Shown: piece by piece, positions 29,902 through 37,004 of the stretch
Numbering within the stretch: position 1 is the stretch's first letter
Layout of the letters: each line of letters begins with the position of its first letter
Origin: Amycolatopsis keratiniphila subsp. keratiniphila
Lineage (GTDB): Bacteria > Actinomycetota > Actinomycetes > Mycobacteriales > Pseudonocardiaceae
Assembly (NCBI RefSeq): GCF_001620365.2
Contig: NZ_LQMT02000007.1
Coordinates: 206,344-243,347, forward strand
DNA length: 37,004 nt
Direction of reading: 5' to 3'
Notes under the pieces: generated by a model
The model's database searches: none
Told to the model about the DNA's origin: nothing
Seen by the model: the letters and a program-made list of their open reading frames with translations, nothing else
Position numbers and translations under genes: made by a program

Positions 29902-32010
29902 ATGGCCGACAAACAGAGCAAGAACGGAGACTCCGGGGCCGCCGTCGCTGTGGACGACCCGGCGAAGGTCCGCAACGTCGTCCTGGTCGGCCCCTCGGGA
30001 TCGGGCAAGACGACACTCGCCGAAGCACTGCTGGCCGCGTCCGGCACGGTGACGCGGGCAGGCTCGGTGGTGGAAGGGACCACGGTGTGCGACCACGATC
30101 CCGCCGCGGTCCGGCAGCAGCGATCGGTCGGCCTCTCGGTCGCGCCGGTGCTCCACCAAGGGCACAAGATCAACCTCATCGACACCCCCGGGTACGCCGA
30201 TTTCGTCGGCGAGCTGCGGGCCGGGCTCCGCGCGGCCGACGCGGCGCTGTTCGTGGTCTGCGCGGCGGAAGGCGTCGACGCGGCCACGATCGCGGTCTGG
30301 GAGGAGTGCGCCGCCGTCGGGATGCCGAGGGCGGTGGTCGTCTCCCGGCTGGACCATCACCGCGCCGACCCCGAAGGCGAGATCGCAGCTTGCCAAGAGG
30401 CCTTCGGCGCCGGCGTCCTGCCGCTGTACCTGCCCGCGCGCGATGGGCTCGTCGGGCTCATCACGCGCCGCTACTTCGACTACTCGCAAGGCTTCCCGCC
30501 CGAAGTCGGCGAGCCGGACGCGGCCGAACTCACCCGGATGACCGAGGCCCGCAACGAGCTGATCGAAGGGGTCATCGCCGAGAGCGAGGACGAGTCCCTG
30601 ATGGACCGGTACCTCTCCGGTGAGGAGATCGCCGAGGACACGCTGATCGCCGACCTCGAAACCGCCGTCGCCCGCGGTTCCTTCCATCCGGTGATCCCGG
30701 TGTGCGCGGCGACCGGGGTCGGGCTGGCCGAAGTCCTCGACGGGATCGTGCGGGCCTTCCCGTCACCGCTGGAACACGTCCCGCCGGAGGTCACCTCCCC
30801 CACCGGAGAGCCGCACGCCGGGCTCCGCGCCGACCCCGACGGCCCGCTGGCGGCCGAGGTGGTCCGGACCGCCGTCGACTCCTACGTCGGCAGGGTCTCG
30901 CTGGTGCGGGTGTTCTCCGGGACGCTTCGCCCCGAACGGCCGGTGCACGTCTCGGGCCACGGCCTCGCCGAACGCGGCCACGAGGATCACGACGCCGACG
31001 AGCGGGTCGCGCATCTGTACTCCCCGCTCGGGTCGAACCTGCGCGAAGTCCCGTACTGCGTCGCGGGCGACCTCTGCGCGCTCACCAAGGTGGGCTCGGC
31101 GGAAACCGGCGACACCGTTTCGTCGCCGGAAGACCCGCTGATCATGAAGCCGTGGGCGATGCCGGAGCCGCTGCTGCCGGTCGCCGTCGTCGCGAAGACA
31201 CGCAGCGACGAGGACACGCTGGCGCGCAACCTCTCCCGGCTGGTCGCGGGCGACCCCACGCTCCGGCTGGACCGCAACGCCGAGACCAACCAGCTCGTGC
31301 TGTGGTGCATGGGCGAGGCCCACGCCGACGTCGTGCTGTCGCGGCTCCGCGCGGGAGGTGCCGACGTGGGTACCGAACCCGTCCGCATCAGCCTGCGTTC
31401 GACCTTCGCCGGGCCGGCTCGCGGGCATGGCAGGCACGTCAAGCAATCCGGTGGGCACGGCCAGTTCGCCGTCTGCGACATCGAGGTCCAGCCCCTGCCG
31501 AGGGGGGCGGGCTTCGAGTTCGTGGACAAGGTCGTCGGTGGCTCGGTGCCACACCAGTTCATCCCGAGCGTCGAAAAGGGGGTCCGGGCGCAAGCCCAGC
31601 GGGGACTCGTCGACGGTCATCCGCTGATCGACATCCGGGTGACCCTCGTCGACGGGAAGGCGCACAGCGTCGACTCGTCGGACGCCGCCTTCCAGACGGC
31701 GGGCGCGCTGGCGCTGAAGGAGGCCGCCGCGGCGGGCAAGATCGCGCTGCTCGAACCGCTCGAAGAGGTGGCGGTGCGGCTTCCGGACGAGCATCTGGGC
31801 ACCGTGCTGGGTGACCTCTCGTCCCGGCGGGGCCGCGTACTCGGTACCGAATCGGGTGAAGGCGGCCGCACGGTCATCCGCGCCGAGGTGCCCGCCGTGG
31901 AGCTGCTGCGCTACGCGATCGACCTGCGTTCCCTGACCTCGGGGACGGCGACGTTCACCCGCAGGCACGCCCGGTTCGAGCCGATGCCGGAAGGGGCGGT
32001 GGCCTACTGA
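29902..32010 (+). CDS. fusA2: Elongation factor G-like protein EF-G2
   Basis: 702 residues from ATG at 29902 (GAGGAG, 6-base spacing). The five-domain EF-G plan is recognisable. The GTPase core has G1 GPSGSGKTT, a switch II region DTPGYADFVGELRAGLRAADAALFVV, and a G4 position reading SRLD where N/T-K-x-D is usual. Domain II includes SYVGRVSLVRVFSGTLRP, domain III LRLDRNAETNQLVLWCMGEAHADVVLSRL, and domains IV-V begin GHGRHVKQSGGHGQFAVCDIEV. It closely resembles mycobacterial FusA2, a second EF-G whose role is not settled and which is not the main translocase. No rpsL-rpsG-tuf neighbours are present. The last bases overlap the convergent XdhC-like gene. Confidence 0.93.
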   Translation: MADKQSKNGDSGAAVAVDDPAKVRNVVLVGPSGSGKTTLAEALLAASGTVTRAGSVVEGTTVCDHDPAAVRQQRSVGLSVAPVLHQGHKINLIDTPGYADFVGELRAGLRAADAALFVVCAAEGVDAATIAVWEECAAVGMPRAVVVSRLDHHRADPEGEIAACQEAFGAGVLPLYLPARDGLVGLITRRYFDYSQGFPPEVGEPDAAELTRMTEARNELIEGVIAESEDESLMDRYLSGEEIAEDTLIADLETAVARGSFHPVIPVCAATGVGLAEVLDGIVRAFPSPLEHVPPEVTSPTGEPHAGLRADPDGPLAAEVVRTAVDSYVGRVSLVRVFSGTLRPERPVHVSGHGLAERGHEDHDADERVAHLYSPLGSNLREVPYCVAGDLCALTKVGSAETGDTVSSPEDPLIMKPWAMPEPLLPVAVVAKTRSDEDTLARNLSRLVAGDPTLRLDRNAETNQLVLWCMGEAHADVVLSRLRAGGADVGTEPVRISLRSTFAGPARGHGRHVKQSGGHGQFAVCDIEVQPLPRGAGFEFVDKVVGGSVPHQFIPSVEKGVRAQAQRGLVDGHPLIDIRVTLVDGKAHSVDSSDAAFQTAGALALKEAAAAGKIALLEPLEEVAVRLPDEHLGTVLGDLSSRRGRVLGTESGEGGRTVIRAEVPAVELLRYAIDLRSLTSGTATFTRRHARFEPMPEGAVAY

Positions 32011-32465
32011 AACTCGAAGCCGCCCGGCCGCCCGTTCCGGTCGGCCAGCAGACCGGCCAGGGTGGCGACGGCGATCTCGGGCGGCGTGCGTGAGCCGATG
32101 TTCAGCCCGACCGGGCGATGGACGCGCGCGATCTCGCGGTCCGGGACGTCCAGTGCCTTGAGCGCGGCGACGTGCGGGCCCGCGTGGCGCGGGTTGCCGA
32201 GCACCCCGACCCACCGCGTCGGGCGGTCCAGCACGGCCTTGAGCACTTCCCCCAGCTCGGACCGGTCGTGATCGGTGACGACGACGTCGGCGTCCGCGCC
32301 GAGGTCCGGCAGCGTCGTGACGGCCTCCAGGCCTGCCTCGACGTCCGTCGCGCGTGCGCCGTCCGGCTCGAACAGCACGGCCTTGTAGCCGAGATCCTTG
32401 CCGTAGCGCAGGAGGAACGACGCGACCGGCGTCGCGAACACCGCCACCAGCAGCCGATCGCTCAT
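32004..32465 (-). CDS. XdhC-like Rossmann-domain protein (single domain)
   Basis: 153 residues from ATG at 32465 (AGGAGG, 8-base spacing, partly made from the previous gene's stop). It corresponds to the C-terminal Rossmann half of XdhC/CoxI proteins: LLVAVFATPVASFLLRYGKDLGYKAVLFEPD, DADVVVTDHDR, GVLGNPRHAGPHVAALKALDVPDREIARVHRPVGLNIGSRTPPEIAVATLAGLLADRNGR. The N-terminal half of the usual family, which handles molybdenum cofactor, is missing, and no molybdoenzyme gene is nearby. Its role may therefore differ from xanthine dehydrogenase maturation. Last gene of the phosphatidylinositol mannoside operon by spacing (12 bases). It overlaps the end of fusA2 by 7 bases, convergent. Confidence 0.85.
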   Translation of the reverse strand: MSDRLLVAVFATPVASFLLRYGKDLGYKAVLFEPDGARATDVEAGLEAVTTLPDLGADADVVVTDHDRSELGEVLKAVLDRPTRWVGVLGNPRHAGPHVAALKALDVPDREIARVHRPVGLNIGSRTPPEIAVATLAGLLADRNGRPGGFEFQ

Positions 32466-32477
32466 CGGTCCGTCCTC

Positions 32478-32960
32478 CTAAAGTTCGGGCTCGGCGATCT
32501 CGAAGTATTCCGGAAGCCGGGCGGTTCCGGCGAGACCGAAGTACCGGACCTTCCGGCGCCGCCTCAGGTGCAGGGTGTCCCGGACGGCGTCGTTGTGGAC
32601 GCGCCGCGCGATGACGACGCGGTGTTCGGCGTCGGTCAGCTCTTCGGCCAGCGACGGCGGCAAGGCCGCGCGATCGACGCGCGACAGCCGCAGCGTCAGC
32701 TCGCTTTCCTCGGCTTCGCGTTCCGGCCTCGGCGCGCGCTCGGCCCGCTCGCCCAGCGTGCGCAGCTCCTCGTCACCCAGGATCGCGGCAGCCGCCCTGG
32801 CGACGACGGCGCGCCGCGCGAGGGCCGCGTCGAGCGCCGCCCAGCCCGCGTCCGTGCGGACGTGCAGCCGGTCGAGCCGGTTCGCCGTCGCGAGCAGGAA
32901 CAACCCGCCCAGTACCACGATCGCGGCCACGAGACCGCCGATCCACACCCAGGTCGTCAC
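32478..32960 (-). CDS. LemA-like single-pass membrane protein
   Basis: 160 residues from GTG at 32960, overlapping the pimA stop by 4 bases (GTGA). There is one N-terminal transmembrane helix (about 4-24). NRLDRLHVRTDAGWAALDAALARRAVVARAAAA follows, which resembles the LemA pattern N-x-L-v-x-l-r-x-x-v-x-x-A-W-x-x-x-D-x-x-L-x-R-R. The rest is helical and highly charged. The Mycobacterium tuberculosis gene in this place (Rv2609c) encodes, to my knowledge, a similar membrane segment fused to a NUDIX domain; no NUDIX box is visible here. The role is unknown, but its fixed place behind pimA suggests a link to the cell envelope. Confidence 0.8.
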   Translation of the reverse strand: MTTWVWIGGLVAAIVVLGGLFLLATANRLDRLHVRTDAGWAALDAALARRAVVARAAAAILGDEELRTLGERAERAPRPEREAEESELTLRLSRVDRAALPPSLAEELTDAEHRVVIARRVHNDAVRDTLHLRRRRKVRYFGLAGTARLPEYFEIAEPEL

Positions 32961-34102
32961 CGGCTGAACTCGCGTTCACCCGCGCCGACCCGCCGGGGGT
33001 CGGCGGCGATCGCCGTCTCGTACACCCGCAGGACCTGCGTGGTGACCACGGACCAGTCGAACATCGCGACCCGCTCCCCCGCGGCCGCCGCCAGCGAGGC
33101 CCGGCGAGCGGGGTCTCCGAGAAGCTCGCGCAACCCGTCGGCCAGCGCCGCCGCGTCACCGGTCTCGGTCAGCATCCCGGCCTTGCCGTCGTCGAGGACG
33201 CGGCGGAACGAGTCCAGGCCGCTCGCGAGTACAGGCGTGCCCGCCGCCATCGCCTCGGTGAGGATCATCCCGAAGCTCTCGCCGCCCGTGTTCGGCGCGC
33301 AGTAGACGTCGACACTGCGCAGCGCCCGCGCCTTCGTCTCGTCGTCGACCTGGCCGAGCAGATCGATATGCGGAGCCAGCTCCGGCCCGGCCTCGCGCCG
33401 CAACTGGTCGGCGTCGCCGCGGCCGGCGACCAGCAGCCGCAGCTCCTCGAACTCCGGGAGCAGCATCCGCAACGCCTCCAGCAGGACACCCATCCCCTTG
33501 CGGGGCTCGGTGTACCGCCCGACGAACCCGACCGTGCCGCCCGCTCGCGGGTAGCCGTCCAGCGGGAGCGCGCGGGAGAAGAAGTCGACGTCGACGCCGT
33601 TGGGCACCTCGACCGCGTCGCCCCCGGCGTGTTCGACCTGGACCCGGCGGGCCAGCGCCGAAACCGCGATCCGCGCGGTGATCTTCTCCAGCAGCGGCCG
33701 CAGCACCGGCTGGAACGCCGCCAGCGTGCGCGAACGGGTCGTCGCGGTGTGGAAGGTCGCCACGATCGGGCCGTCCGCGACCTTCAGCGCCAGCAAGGAA
33801 AGGCTCGGCGCGGCGGGCTCGTGCAGGTGCAGGACGTCGAAGTCGCCGTCGCGGATCCACCGCCGCACCCGGGCGTAGGACACCGGGCCGAACTGCAGGC
33901 GGGCGACCGAACCGTTGTACGGGATGCCGAGCGCCTTGCCCGCGGGGACCACGAAATCCGGGACGTCGGAGTCCTCGTCCGCCGGCGCGAGCACCGAAAC
34001 CTGGTGTCCGCGCGCCAGCAGCGCCTTCGCGAGATCGATGACGTGCCCCTGCACGCCGCCCGGCACGTCGAACGAGTACGGGCAGACGATCCCGATCTTC
34101 AT
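32957..34102 (-). CDS. pimA: Phosphatidylinositol mannosyltransferase PimA
   Basis: 381 residues from ATG at 34102 (MKIGIVCPYSFDVPGGVQGHVIDLA, the family start). An ATG at 34120 would add MAQSRV; neither has a strong ribosome site. GT4 glycosyltransferase of the GT-B fold: the N-terminal domain has IPYNGSVARLQFGP and DVLHLHEPAAPSLSLLAL. The C-terminal nucleotide-sugar domain has VGRYTEPRKGMGVLLEAL, LGQVDDETKARALRSVDVYCAPNTGGESFGMILTEAMAAGTPV and DWSVV. It adds the first mannose from GDP-mannose to phosphatidylinositol on the inner face of the membrane, the committed step of PIM, lipomannan and lipoarabinomannan synthesis. Third gene of the pgsA-patA-pimA operon. Confidence 0.96.
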   Translation of the reverse strand: MKIGIVCPYSFDVPGGVQGHVIDLAKALLARGHQVSVLAPADEDSDVPDFVVPAGKALGIPYNGSVARLQFGPVSYARVRRWIRDGDFDVLHLHEPAAPSLSLLALKVADGPIVATFHTATTRSRTLAAFQPVLRPLLEKITARIAVSALARRVQVEHAGGDAVEVPNGVDVDFFSRALPLDGYPRAGGTVGFVGRYTEPRKGMGVLLEALRMLLPEFEELRLLVAGRGDADQLRREAGPELAPHIDLLGQVDDETKARALRSVDVYCAPNTGGESFGMILTEAMAAGTPVLASGLDSFRRVLDDGKAGMLTETGDAAALADGLRELLGDPARRASLAAAAGERVAMFDWSVVTTQVLRVYETAIAADPRRVGAGEREFSR

Positions 34103-34124
34103 GACCCGCGACTGAGCCATCCGC

Positions 34125-35042
34125 TCAGCTCGCTTCGCCGAGTTCGGCCTGTTCCCCGGCATCGAAGTCGGAGAGCCAGAACTTCTGCATCATGTGCCAG
34201 TCGGCCGGATGCGCGGCGATGTCACCGGCGAAGATGTCCGCCAGCGCCTGGGTGGCCGCCGGGACCTCGGACCGGTTCGTGACCCGGATCCGCGGGTGCA
34301 GCCGGATCTGCCAGCCGTCCTCGGTGAACCAGCACCCGGCCGGGATCAGCGCGGCGCCGGTGGTGGCGGCCAGCCGGGCGGGCCCGCCCGGCATGCGGGT
34401 CTGCTCGCCGAAGAACTTGACCGGCACGCCGGAGTTCGTCAGGTCCCTGTCCCCGACGAGGCAGATCGCCTTGTTCTCCCGCAGCCGCTTGAGCAGCACG
34501 CGCATCGCGGAGCTGTCGCCGGTCAGCGGGACGATCTCGAAACCGAGCGACTCCCGATAGGACACGAAGCGCTGGTACAGCGATTCGGGCTTCAGCCGCT
34601 CCGCGACCGTGGTGAAACCGCCGAGATAGTCCGCGAGCCAGACGCCGGCGGCGTCCCAGTTCCCGCTGTGCGGCAGCGCCATCACCGCGCCGTTGCCCTC
34701 GGCTAGGGCGGCGTCGAGGTTCTCCACCCCGGTGATCGACTGGGCGACCTTGCGGCTGACCTCCTTGTGATCCATCGAGGGCAGCCGGAACATCTCGTGC
34801 CAGTAGCGGGCGTACGACCGCATCGCGCGACGGGTCAGTTCGTCGAGTTCGACGCCGTCGGCCTGCGGCACGACCCTGGCGAGGTTGCGCCGGAGCTGGC
34901 GCACTCCGCCGCCGTCCCGCCGGACGGCCAGATCGGCGCCCAGCCCGAAGGTCACCGAGCCCATCGACTCCGGCAGCCAGCGCGCGAGCCGCCAGCCCGT
35001 CGCGTAGCCGAAATCACTGAGCCGCTGGGAGAACCCGCTCAT
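34125..35042 (-). CDS. patA: Phosphatidylinositol mannoside acyltransferase PatA
   Basis: 305 residues from ATG at 35042, overlapping the pgsA stop by 4 bases. Acyltransferase of the LpxL/HtrB-like group: VMALPHSGNWDAAGVWLADYLGG carries the HxxxxD catalytic motif, followed by FEIVPLTGDSSAMRVLLKRLRENKAICLVGDRDL and VKFFGEQTRMPGGPARLAATTGAALIPAGCWF. HPADWHMMQKFW ends the domain. It transfers an acyl chain from acyl-CoA to the mannose added by PimA, at the inner face of the membrane. No transmembrane helix is obvious, so peripheral attachment. It lies between pgsA and pimA with very tight spacing. Confidence 0.94.
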   Translation of the reverse strand: MSGFSQRLSDFGYATGWRLARWLPESMGSVTFGLGADLAVRRDGGGVRQLRRNLARVVPQADGVELDELTRRAMRSYARYWHEMFRLPSMDHKEVSRKVAQSITGVENLDAALAEGNGAVMALPHSGNWDAAGVWLADYLGGFTTVAERLKPESLYQRFVSYRESLGFEIVPLTGDSSAMRVLLKRLRENKAICLVGDRDLTNSGVPVKFFGEQTRMPGGPARLAATTGAALIPAGCWFTEDGWQIRLHPRIRVTNRSEVPAATQALADIFAGDIAAHPADWHMMQKFWLSDFDAGEQAELGEAS

Positions 35043-35680
35043 GCCCCGCCCTCCGCGGCGGGTGGCCCCGCCGCCTTGGCGGCCCTCGCCGCCTTGGCCA
35101 CCGCGGCCGTCCGCTGCAGCAGGGTGATCACCGAAAGCACCGCGAGGAGCCAGAGCGTGATGTCCACGGTGTACGGAACGCCCAGACCGTGCAGTCCGGT
35201 TCCCACCAGTGCGATGATCAGGCGTTCCGCGCGTTCGACGAGGCCGCCGTCCGCCTCCAGCCCGGAGGCCTCGGCGCGGGCTTTGACGTAAGAGATGACC
35301 TGCGCGAGCACCAGGCAGATCAGCGCGGCGGCCGCGGCCGGACGGTTGTCGTCGTGGACGAAGCACCACCAGGCGATCGCCGCGAACAACGCGCCGTCGA
35401 CCAGCCTGTCGCAGGTCGCGTCGAGGACGGCCCCGAACGCCGTGCCGTACCCGCGGGCGCGGGCCATCGCGCCGTCGAGCAGGTCCAGCATCGCGAAGCC
35501 CCAGACGGTGAAGGTGCCCCACAGCAGCATGTCGTTGGGAAAGAAGCCGAGCGCGCACAGCACCGCCCCGGCCGTGCCGATGACGGTCATCGCGTTAGGG
35601 GTCAGACCGGCGCGCACGAGCACCTTCCCCATCGGGTCGGTGACGCGGGAAACGGAGGCGCGCGCGAAAATGTTGAGCAT
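35039..35680 (-). CDS. pgsA: Phosphatidylinositol phosphate synthase (CDP-alcohol phosphatidyltransferase)
   Basis: 213 residues from ATG at 35680; the longer open frame upstream crosses the intergenic region and is rejected. The CDP-alcohol motif is complete: DGAMARARGYGTAFGAVLDATCDRLVDG fits D-G-x2-A-R-x8-G-x3-D-x3-D. There are about six transmembrane helices and an Ala/Lys-rich C-terminus. Being first in the pgsA-patA-pimA operon identifies it as the synthase joining CDP-diacylglycerol and inositol 1-phosphate, rather than a phosphatidylglycerophosphate synthase. The HIT-family gene and thrS that precede it in mycobacteria are replaced here by a MarR gene. Confidence 0.95.
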   Translation of the reverse strand: MLNIFARASVSRVTDPMGKVLVRAGLTPNAMTVIGTAGAVLCALGFFPNDMLLWGTFTVWGFAMLDLLDGAMARARGYGTAFGAVLDATCDRLVDGALFAAIAWWCFVHDDNRPAAAAALICLVLAQVISYVKARAEASGLEADGGLVERAERLIIALVGTGLHGLGVPYTVDITLWLLAVLSVITLLQRTAAVAKAARAAKAAGPPAAEGGA

Positions 35681-35767
35681 CGGTTCTTCAGGTGCACCTA
35701 AAGCAGCAGGGTCGGGTGGCCGCCCGAAGCCTATCCACCCGCACCGACACTCGTCGTCGCGCCCGCC

Positions 35768-35784
35768 CCTGGACCGCCTCCAGG
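35768..35784. terminator. Short hairpin after the marR-type gene
   Basis: CCTGGA-CCGCC-TCCAGG forms a 6-bp stem immediately after the stop of the MarR gene on the minus strand, 88 bases before pgsA. It is a weak candidate terminator. Confidence 0.35.
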
Positions 35785-36327
35785 TCAGTCCGCTTTGGCC
35801 AGTTCGGCCGAGTCGGCGAGGTCCGCGAGACTCTCTTCCCGCAGCGCCAATTCCGCCTCGGCCGCGGCGCATTTCGGCGACAGCCGCGCCAGCAGGGCGG
35901 CGCTGATCTCGCCGAGCGCCTTCACCTGTTCGGGGGTCAGCGGGTCGAAGAGGCTCTCGCGGACCGCCTCGACGTGCCCGGGCGCGGCCTCCTCCAGCGC
36001 GGCGAAACCTTCGGCGGTGAGCACCGCCCAGGAGCCGCGTTTGTCGGTGGGACAGGACTCACGGCGCACCCAGCCGTTCGCCTCCAGACGCGCGACCGCG
36101 TGCGAGAGCCTGCTGCGCGACGCCTTGCGCGCGTCGGCGAGCTCGCTCATCCGCAGCCGCCGCTCCGGCGCCTCGGAAAGAGCTACCAGCACTTCGTAGT
36201 AGGTGTGGGGCATGCCCGCCTCGTGCTGAAGCTGGCCCTCCAGATGCGCTTGCAGCATCCGCGTGGCCGCGGAGAAGTCGCGCCAGACTTTTTGCTCCTC
36301 GTCGGAGAGCCATCGGGGTTCGGACAT
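35785..36327 (-). CDS. MarR-family transcriptional regulator
   Basis: 180 residues from ATG at 36327; an ATG at 36336 (three residues longer) has AGGGG 4 bases upstream and is also possible. TAGAAT, a -10-like box at 36340-36335, ends 7 bases before 36327, so a leaderless start there is plausible. Winged-helix MarR fold: YYEVLVALSEAPERRLRMSELADARKASRSRLSHAVARLEANGWVRRESCPTDKRGSWAVLTAEG, followed by a dimerisation helix region. The C-terminal 30 residues are acidic and Ala/Glu-rich. It is divergent from a yceI gene with two matching palindromes between, so it likely represses both, relieved by a ligand. Cytoplasmic. Confidence 0.92.
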   Translation of the reverse strand: MSEPRWLSDEEQKVWRDFSAATRMLQAHLEGQLQHEAGMPHTYYEVLVALSEAPERRLRMSELADARKASRSRLSHAVARLEANGWVRRESCPTDKRGSWAVLTAEGFAALEEAAPGHVEAVRESLFDPLTPEQVKALGEISAALLARLSPKCAAAEAELALREESLADLADSAELAKAD

Positions 36328-36345
36328 GACGCCCATTCTACCCCT

Positions 36346-36361
36346 GGTTGAGCGTTCAACC
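36346..36361. promoter_or_regulatory. MarR-type operator O1
   Basis: GGTTGAGCGTTCAACC, a near-perfect 16-base palindrome. Its TTGAGC (36348-36353) also reads as the -35 of the yceI promoter, and it lies just upstream of the putative -10 of the marR gene. It is 34 bases centre to centre from O2. Confidence 0.75.
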
Positions 36362-36376
36362 AAATTGCGCTACAGT
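36348..36376 (+). promoter_or_regulatory. yceI promoter
   Basis: TTGAGC (36348-36353) and TACAGT (36371-36376) are separated by 17 bases, the ideal sigma-70 spacing. The -35 lies inside operator O1 and the -10 is 3 bases before operator O2, so binding at either site should block transcription. Confidence 0.6.
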
Positions 36377-36379
36377 CAC

Positions 36380-36395
36380 GGTTGAGCGCTCAACC
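36380..36395. promoter_or_regulatory. MarR-type operator O2
   Basis: GGTTGAGCGCTCAACC is a perfect 16-base palindrome differing from O1 at one position. It covers the predicted transcription start of yceI. Confidence 0.75.
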
Positions 36396-36432
36396 AGCTC
36401 AGGGTTCACCACAGACTTTGGAGATCGAGTTC

Positions 36433-36975
36433 ATGACCACCACCGAAATCCCGGGCTACGTCGCAGGCAAGTGGACGATCGACACCGCCCACTCCGACAT
36501 CGCCTACACCGTGAAGCACCTCGGCCTGGCGAAGTCGCGGGGCAACTTCACCGCCTTCACCGGTGAGGTCGTCACCGCCGACAACATCCTCGACTCGTCG
36601 GTCACCGTCGAGATCGACGCCTCGTCGGTCGCCAGCGGTGTCGACGGGCGTGACACGCACCTCAAGTCCGAGGACTTCTTCCACGTCGACGAGCACCCGG
36701 TCATCACCTTCCGCTCGACCGGTATCCGCGAGGACGGCGGCGACTACGTCATCGACGGCGAGCTCACCTGGCGCGGCAAGACCGTTCCGGTCTCGCTCGA
36801 GGCGGAGTTCAACGGCATCGGCACCAACCCGGCCAACGACAACGCCACCACCCTCGGCGTCTCGGCCACCGCCACGGTGAACCGCCGCGACTTCGGCATC
36901 GGCCCGGAGGGCAACGCCTTCCTGTCCGAGAAGGTCAAGATCGACATCGAGCTGCAGGCCGCGCTGAACGCCTGA
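36433..36975 (+). CDS. YceI-family lipid/isoprenoid-binding protein
   Basis: 180 residues from ATG at 36433; an upstream in-frame start at 36382 falls in the operator region and is rejected. YceI beta-barrel pattern: GKWTIDTAHSDIAYTVKHLGLAKSRGNFTAFTGEVV, SVTVEIDASSVASGVDGRDTHLKSEDFFHVDEHPVITFRST, GELTWRGKTVPVSLEAEFNGIG and LSEKVKIDIELQA. Relatives bind polyisoprenoids or fatty-acid amides in a lipocalin-like pocket and some are induced by stress. There is no signal peptide, so it is cytoplasmic, unlike E. coli YceI. Regulated by the divergent MarR through O1 and O2; inference from the palindromes. Confidence 0.93.
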   Translation: MTTTEIPGYVAGKWTIDTAHSDIAYTVKHLGLAKSRGNFTAFTGEVVTADNILDSSVTVEIDASSVASGVDGRDTHLKSEDFFHVDEHPVITFRSTGIREDGGDYVIDGELTWRGKTVPVSLEAEFNGIGTNPANDNATTLGVSATATVNRRDFGIGPEGNAFLSEKVKIDIELQAALNA

Positions 36976-36991
36976 GCCTCGCCTCCCCAAG

Positions 36992-37004
36992 TGTCATGAA
37001 AGGG
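36992..37004. repeat. Partial long-palindrome element (one arm, cut by window end)
   Basis: TGTCATGAAAGGG is identical to the first 13 bases of palindrome C (15491-15503). It begins 16 bases after the yceI stop and runs off the window, fitting the 3'-end placement of the family. Confidence 0.7.

Overview
The window looks like chromosome of a high-GC actinobacterium of the Pseudonocardiaceae type, most likely Amycolatopsis or a close relative (inference). Two things point there. First, codon third positions are almost all G or C and GTG starts are common. Second, the gene order matches the actinobacterial (mycobacterial) backbone pgsA-patA-pimA ... pdxS ... pdxT-yebC ... ruvCAB-yajC-secDF-apt-rel-ppiB-MBL. 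I found no tRNA, rRNA, CRISPR array, intact insertion sequence or prophage.

Layout. 38-1302: a small membrane protein and a glyoxalase-II-like hydrolase (minus). 1459-3106: a membrane-anchored cyclophilin and a class IV aminotransferase (plus). 3465-5950: an amidase and a crotonase-family protein (minus), which separate rel from ppiB. 5981-14933: a long minus-strand housekeeping run in the order ruvC-ruvA-ruvB-yajC-secD-secF-apt-rel, covering recombination, protein export, purine salvage and the stringent response. 15010-16166: two small DUF genes, convergent. 16234-17664: yebC and pdxT. 17719-27220: an accessory block between pdxT and pdxS. It holds azlCD with a divergent XRE-cupin regulator; an APC permease divergent from a TetR plus P1-peptidase pair; a 900-residue SARP/AfsR-type regulator; a secreted I36-type protease inhibitor; and two small genes. 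27269-28183: pdxS, the partner of pdxT in pyridoxal phosphate synthesis. 28319-29737: a Tat-exported FAD oxidase. 29902-32010: the EF-G-like GTPase FusA2. 32004-35680: the phosphatidylinositol mannoside operon pgsA-patA-pimA followed by a LemA-like and an XdhC-like gene. 35785-36975: a MarR regulator divergent from a YceI protein, with two clear operator palindromes between them.

The most interesting non-coding signal is a family of very long, perfect or near-perfect inverted repeats (arms of 25-27 bp). They sit at gene 3' ends and never between divergent genes. Four complete copies (5096-5148, 8945-9005, 15491-15545, 15570-15626), two copies cut by the window edges (1-16 and 36992-37004) and a half copy overlapping the ruvB stop codon share the arm pattern RTGAA-N-G...C-N-TT. 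The arms differ between copies, yet each copy matches its own partner arm perfectly. A second family built around GTGAGTG...GGTTAGAACC occurs at 3285-3334, 22601-22629 and 22807-22850. A cluster of CTCGCGTGATC-like units fills 22693-22800. A second strong candidate is a 17-bp hairpin that overlaps the Shine-Dalgarno sequence of the secreted inhibitor gene (26187-26225).

I did not find a multi-gene system that is clearly new. The candidates are the palindrome families, the inhibitor leader hairpin with its SARP neighbour, and several well-formed divergent operators.
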